The notes under the pieces are model-generated. The model saw only the letters and a list, made by a program, of their open reading frames with translations. It made no database searches and had not been told where the DNA came from. Shown here piece by piece: positions 61,920-64,000 of a stretch of 64,000 nucleotides of DNA (the first letter of the stretch is position 1; every line of letters starts with the position of its first letter). This stretch comes from Allacma fusca (taxonomy: Eukaryota > Arthropoda > Collembola > Symphypleona > Sminthuridae), in contig OX359248.1 of assembly GCA_947179485.1 (NCBI GenBank), positions 699,501 through 763,500 of the forward strand, given 5' to 3'. Position numbers and translations under genes: made by a program.

Positions 61920-63100
61920 GTGACGTTCCCGGTAACCAACGCTGAAAACGTTAAAACATCAACTTACGTATTTGTTGCTATTTACTATAAGCATAAAAAA
62001 TATTTATTACCCATAGGGCATGAATATTATTCATTAATGTGTAATATGAAGCAGACGAATGACGTTCATAATAGTACAACTGCAGCATTTTCATCAAATG
62101 AATATTCTGCCGATTTTCATTATGTACTAAATTCTGGGGTACCCAGTCGCACTCGAAACTTAGAGAGTCCCGTATTATCAGCCCGACTGCTTATAGATTT
62201 TCCCCCGATAAGAGCATACACAGATTGTCGAAATTTCGTTTCAAAAAGCTAATCAAACGGTGTGTGAGGAATACACATGATTATTTGTTCCTCTGTAACA
62301 AGAAATGGTAAAGCTGGTTGGGGATTTATTTTGCGAGCAAATCCTTCAATGTTTACATTTGTGGAGTCTGGAACAACAGTCGACAGGTTTTTGAAGAATT
62401 GTTTAAAGATGTTGTCAATTAGTATTAAAGGTATACATGTTCATTGACTTCTTTAAATTAACTGAACACCAATGAAAATTACCCGGAGGTGGGAGGTCCG
62501 AGTCTGAAATAATTAATTGTTGACAATTTATCGAAAGATTTGAGTTTGAATATCCCGTCAAAGATTTGACTGGAATGTCCAATTTTCGGCTGGCATGACT
62601 TTAACTTTTAGATGAATTATTCACCTTTTAAATGAGTTAATATTACCCGAGTTGTGCCTCGCAAGAAAAGGGTTTTAAAAATTACATCTAAGCATCAAAA
62701 TCGGTTTTTGGAAATTTCGCGAAAATGCGGCGAAATTTTGTGGACTATTTCCCCTACTTTCTAGGAAGTTTTGTGTGATGCTTAAAAGTCTTTAGATCAT
62801 AGTAATATTTGTTACTCTTCATGGCCAAGAAAGAGCGTGGAAACATGAAGCCACTCTAAGGAGGATCTAACCCAAGTTTACGTACTATCGGAAATTCCAA
62901 TGGATTTGGCGAATCTGTTTAAAAATTTTACGCGGTCAGCCAAAATATTTTTTGTCAATTTCTGAATTTTTGATTTTCAAAAATGTCTAAATATTCTGGC
63001 TTCAGCTGTAATACGTTGCTCACGGCTCCAGTGTAATTAAATTACTTAAGCATTGGGTTAAACGAAGCGATATCTATCGTGAAATGAAGGTTTCCTGTTC
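61920..63100. other. No gene supported
   Basis: An open frame at 61920-62252 has no recognisable motif and no upstream ATG. I see nothing else in this stretch. Confidence 0.4.
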
Positions 63101-63114
63101 AGTATTACGGTTCT

Positions 63115-63330
63115 CAACGGAAAGGATAATTCCCTGATCTTAACCGTGTCCTAGCCGATCTGAATTTTTACCAATATAACTGAAGCAAATCCGATCCTAT
63201 AAGCTTCCAACGATTTAAAACTAATCTTATCCTAAGCTTATCCGTAAATTTTCTAATGACATATCCTATCCGAAGCCGTCGGATACGAAAAGGAGCCACC
63301 CGATCCAATCTGCGGATACGCGAATCAATT
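63115..63330. repeat. CCGATCC/TATCCGAAGCC-word run
   Basis: Degenerate AGCCGATCTGAA, AATCCGATCCTATAAG, TCCTATCCGAAG and CGGATACG words on both strands. The layout resembles a subterminal array; no boundaries were found. Confidence 0.4.
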
Positions 63331-63464
63331 GTAGAAGTTGAAATTGATCCTAGAGTTTGGCTTTTAGTTTTGAATACAATATACTGTTAGCTTATAACGT
63401 ATTGTAATGACAGAAGAAACCGTGAACGGATATTATTATGCTTTAGATTATTTTCAAGATTAAG

Positions 63465-63525
63465 TCAAGTTCAAGTCAAATTCAAGTCAAGTTGTTATAA
63501 AAAACGTGACTTGAACTTAGCTCTG
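63465..63525. repeat. AAGTC-word fragment
   Basis: TCAAGTCAAATTCAAGTCAAG and GACTTGAACTTAGCTCTG: a short relative of the AAGTC arrays at 1058 and 59911. Confidence 0.45.
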
Positions 63526-63922
63526 GGACCAATGACGCGCCCAAATTTTAACGCGGGTTGTTTTTGTGCCAATCTTTACTGACTTACAAATTTTTAAAAT
63601 GTATTCAACAATTTGCTTATATACATTTTGGTTTTACAAACACCATATTTTCAAGTGCACAAATTATTGAATATTTATTTGGCAGAGGATCCGTTACACC
63701 ATTTGAATAATATGGACATACAAATAATGGTATTTATACTGAATGAATAATTGCATAAATTAATTCCTAAAAGACAAATATTTTGGAAACGACGTAGTTG
63801 AATAAATTAAGATAAGAAGTTTATTGCGCTTTATGTAAATATAGCCACAACGTAATTAAGATCGGAAATGTATCCAAAAATAGGCACATTCGAAACGTTT
63901 TGTAAATTATACCACAGCCGGG

Positions 63923-63971
63923 TATATAAATGCGGGAGCTCTGGAGTGAAAAGTAAGTTATAATTTCAGTC
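63923..63971 (+). promoter_or_regulatory. Possible core promoter
   Basis: TATATAAA at 63923-63930 sits in a GC-rich context (CCGGGTATATAAATGCGGG). An initiator-like TCAGTC lies at 63966-63971. The spacing of about 45 bp is longer than the usual 30, so this is weak. A gene starting there would lie beyond the window. Confidence 0.3.
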
Positions 63972-64000
63972 TAAACCGTTACACTCAAGAGCTCTTAATC

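Noticed and set aside
61920..62252. 110-residue open frame
   Set aside because: No ATG at its start, no motif, and no splice signals in context.

Overview
The window is eukaryotic. It is AT-rich, and its genes have short spliceosomal introns (about 60-100 nt) with GT-AG borders. Its repeats are BEL/Pao LTR retrotransposons, a Penelope-like element, a MULE and very many hAT-type DNA elements. That mix fits an arthropod, possibly a hexapod, but nothing here fixes the species. The only gene with a secure cellular function is RIOK2 (23112-25484, minus strand, five exons). A second small three-exon gene of unknown function lies at 31305-32123 (minus). Almost everything else is transposable element, often nested.

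Left part (1-23 kb): a series of short-word arrays and MITEs. BEL/Pao element 1 (4059-10793) has 414-bp LTRs, a 5-bp GCAAC target duplication, a tRNA-Tyr primer-binding site and a broken gag-pol; its right end carries an odd 833-bp duplication. Non-autonomous hAT elements follow at 13151, 17048, 20183 and 21356, each with an 8-bp target-site duplication (TSD).

Middle (23-48 kb): RIOK2 with a foldback element in intron 4; hAT elements at 26676 and 28354; a dispersed repeat (R1); the unknown three-exon gene; a decayed MULE with C2H2 and SWIM zinc fingers (32671-35089, minus); and a nearly intact multi-exon hAT element (37041-48304, TSD GACTGAAG). A complete BEL/Pao element 2 (39097-45825, TSD GTTAC) sits inside one intron of that hAT.

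Right part (48-64 kb): a second R1 copy with another hAT element; a deep nest of foldback and hAT elements (50564-53922); a 5'-truncated Penelope-like element (56539-58592) with a 15-bp target duplication, GIY-YIG endonuclease, RT, a hammerhead-like 3' motif and a near-perfect palindromic MITE inside it; another hAT element (59911-60740); and a possible core promoter at the very end.

The most striking pattern runs across the whole window. Many separate hAT families each carry dense arrays of their own short word (GGGAC, GGGAACA, GTACCTG, ATACAAA, TGTAGGC, AAGGCA, GGTTTAAACC, TTGACCATG). These arrays start at the inner edge of the terminal repeats and fill much of the element. Ten copies are delimited by perfect 8-bp target duplications, and one family still carries a BED-finger transposase. 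These look like expanded subterminal transposase-binding arrays.
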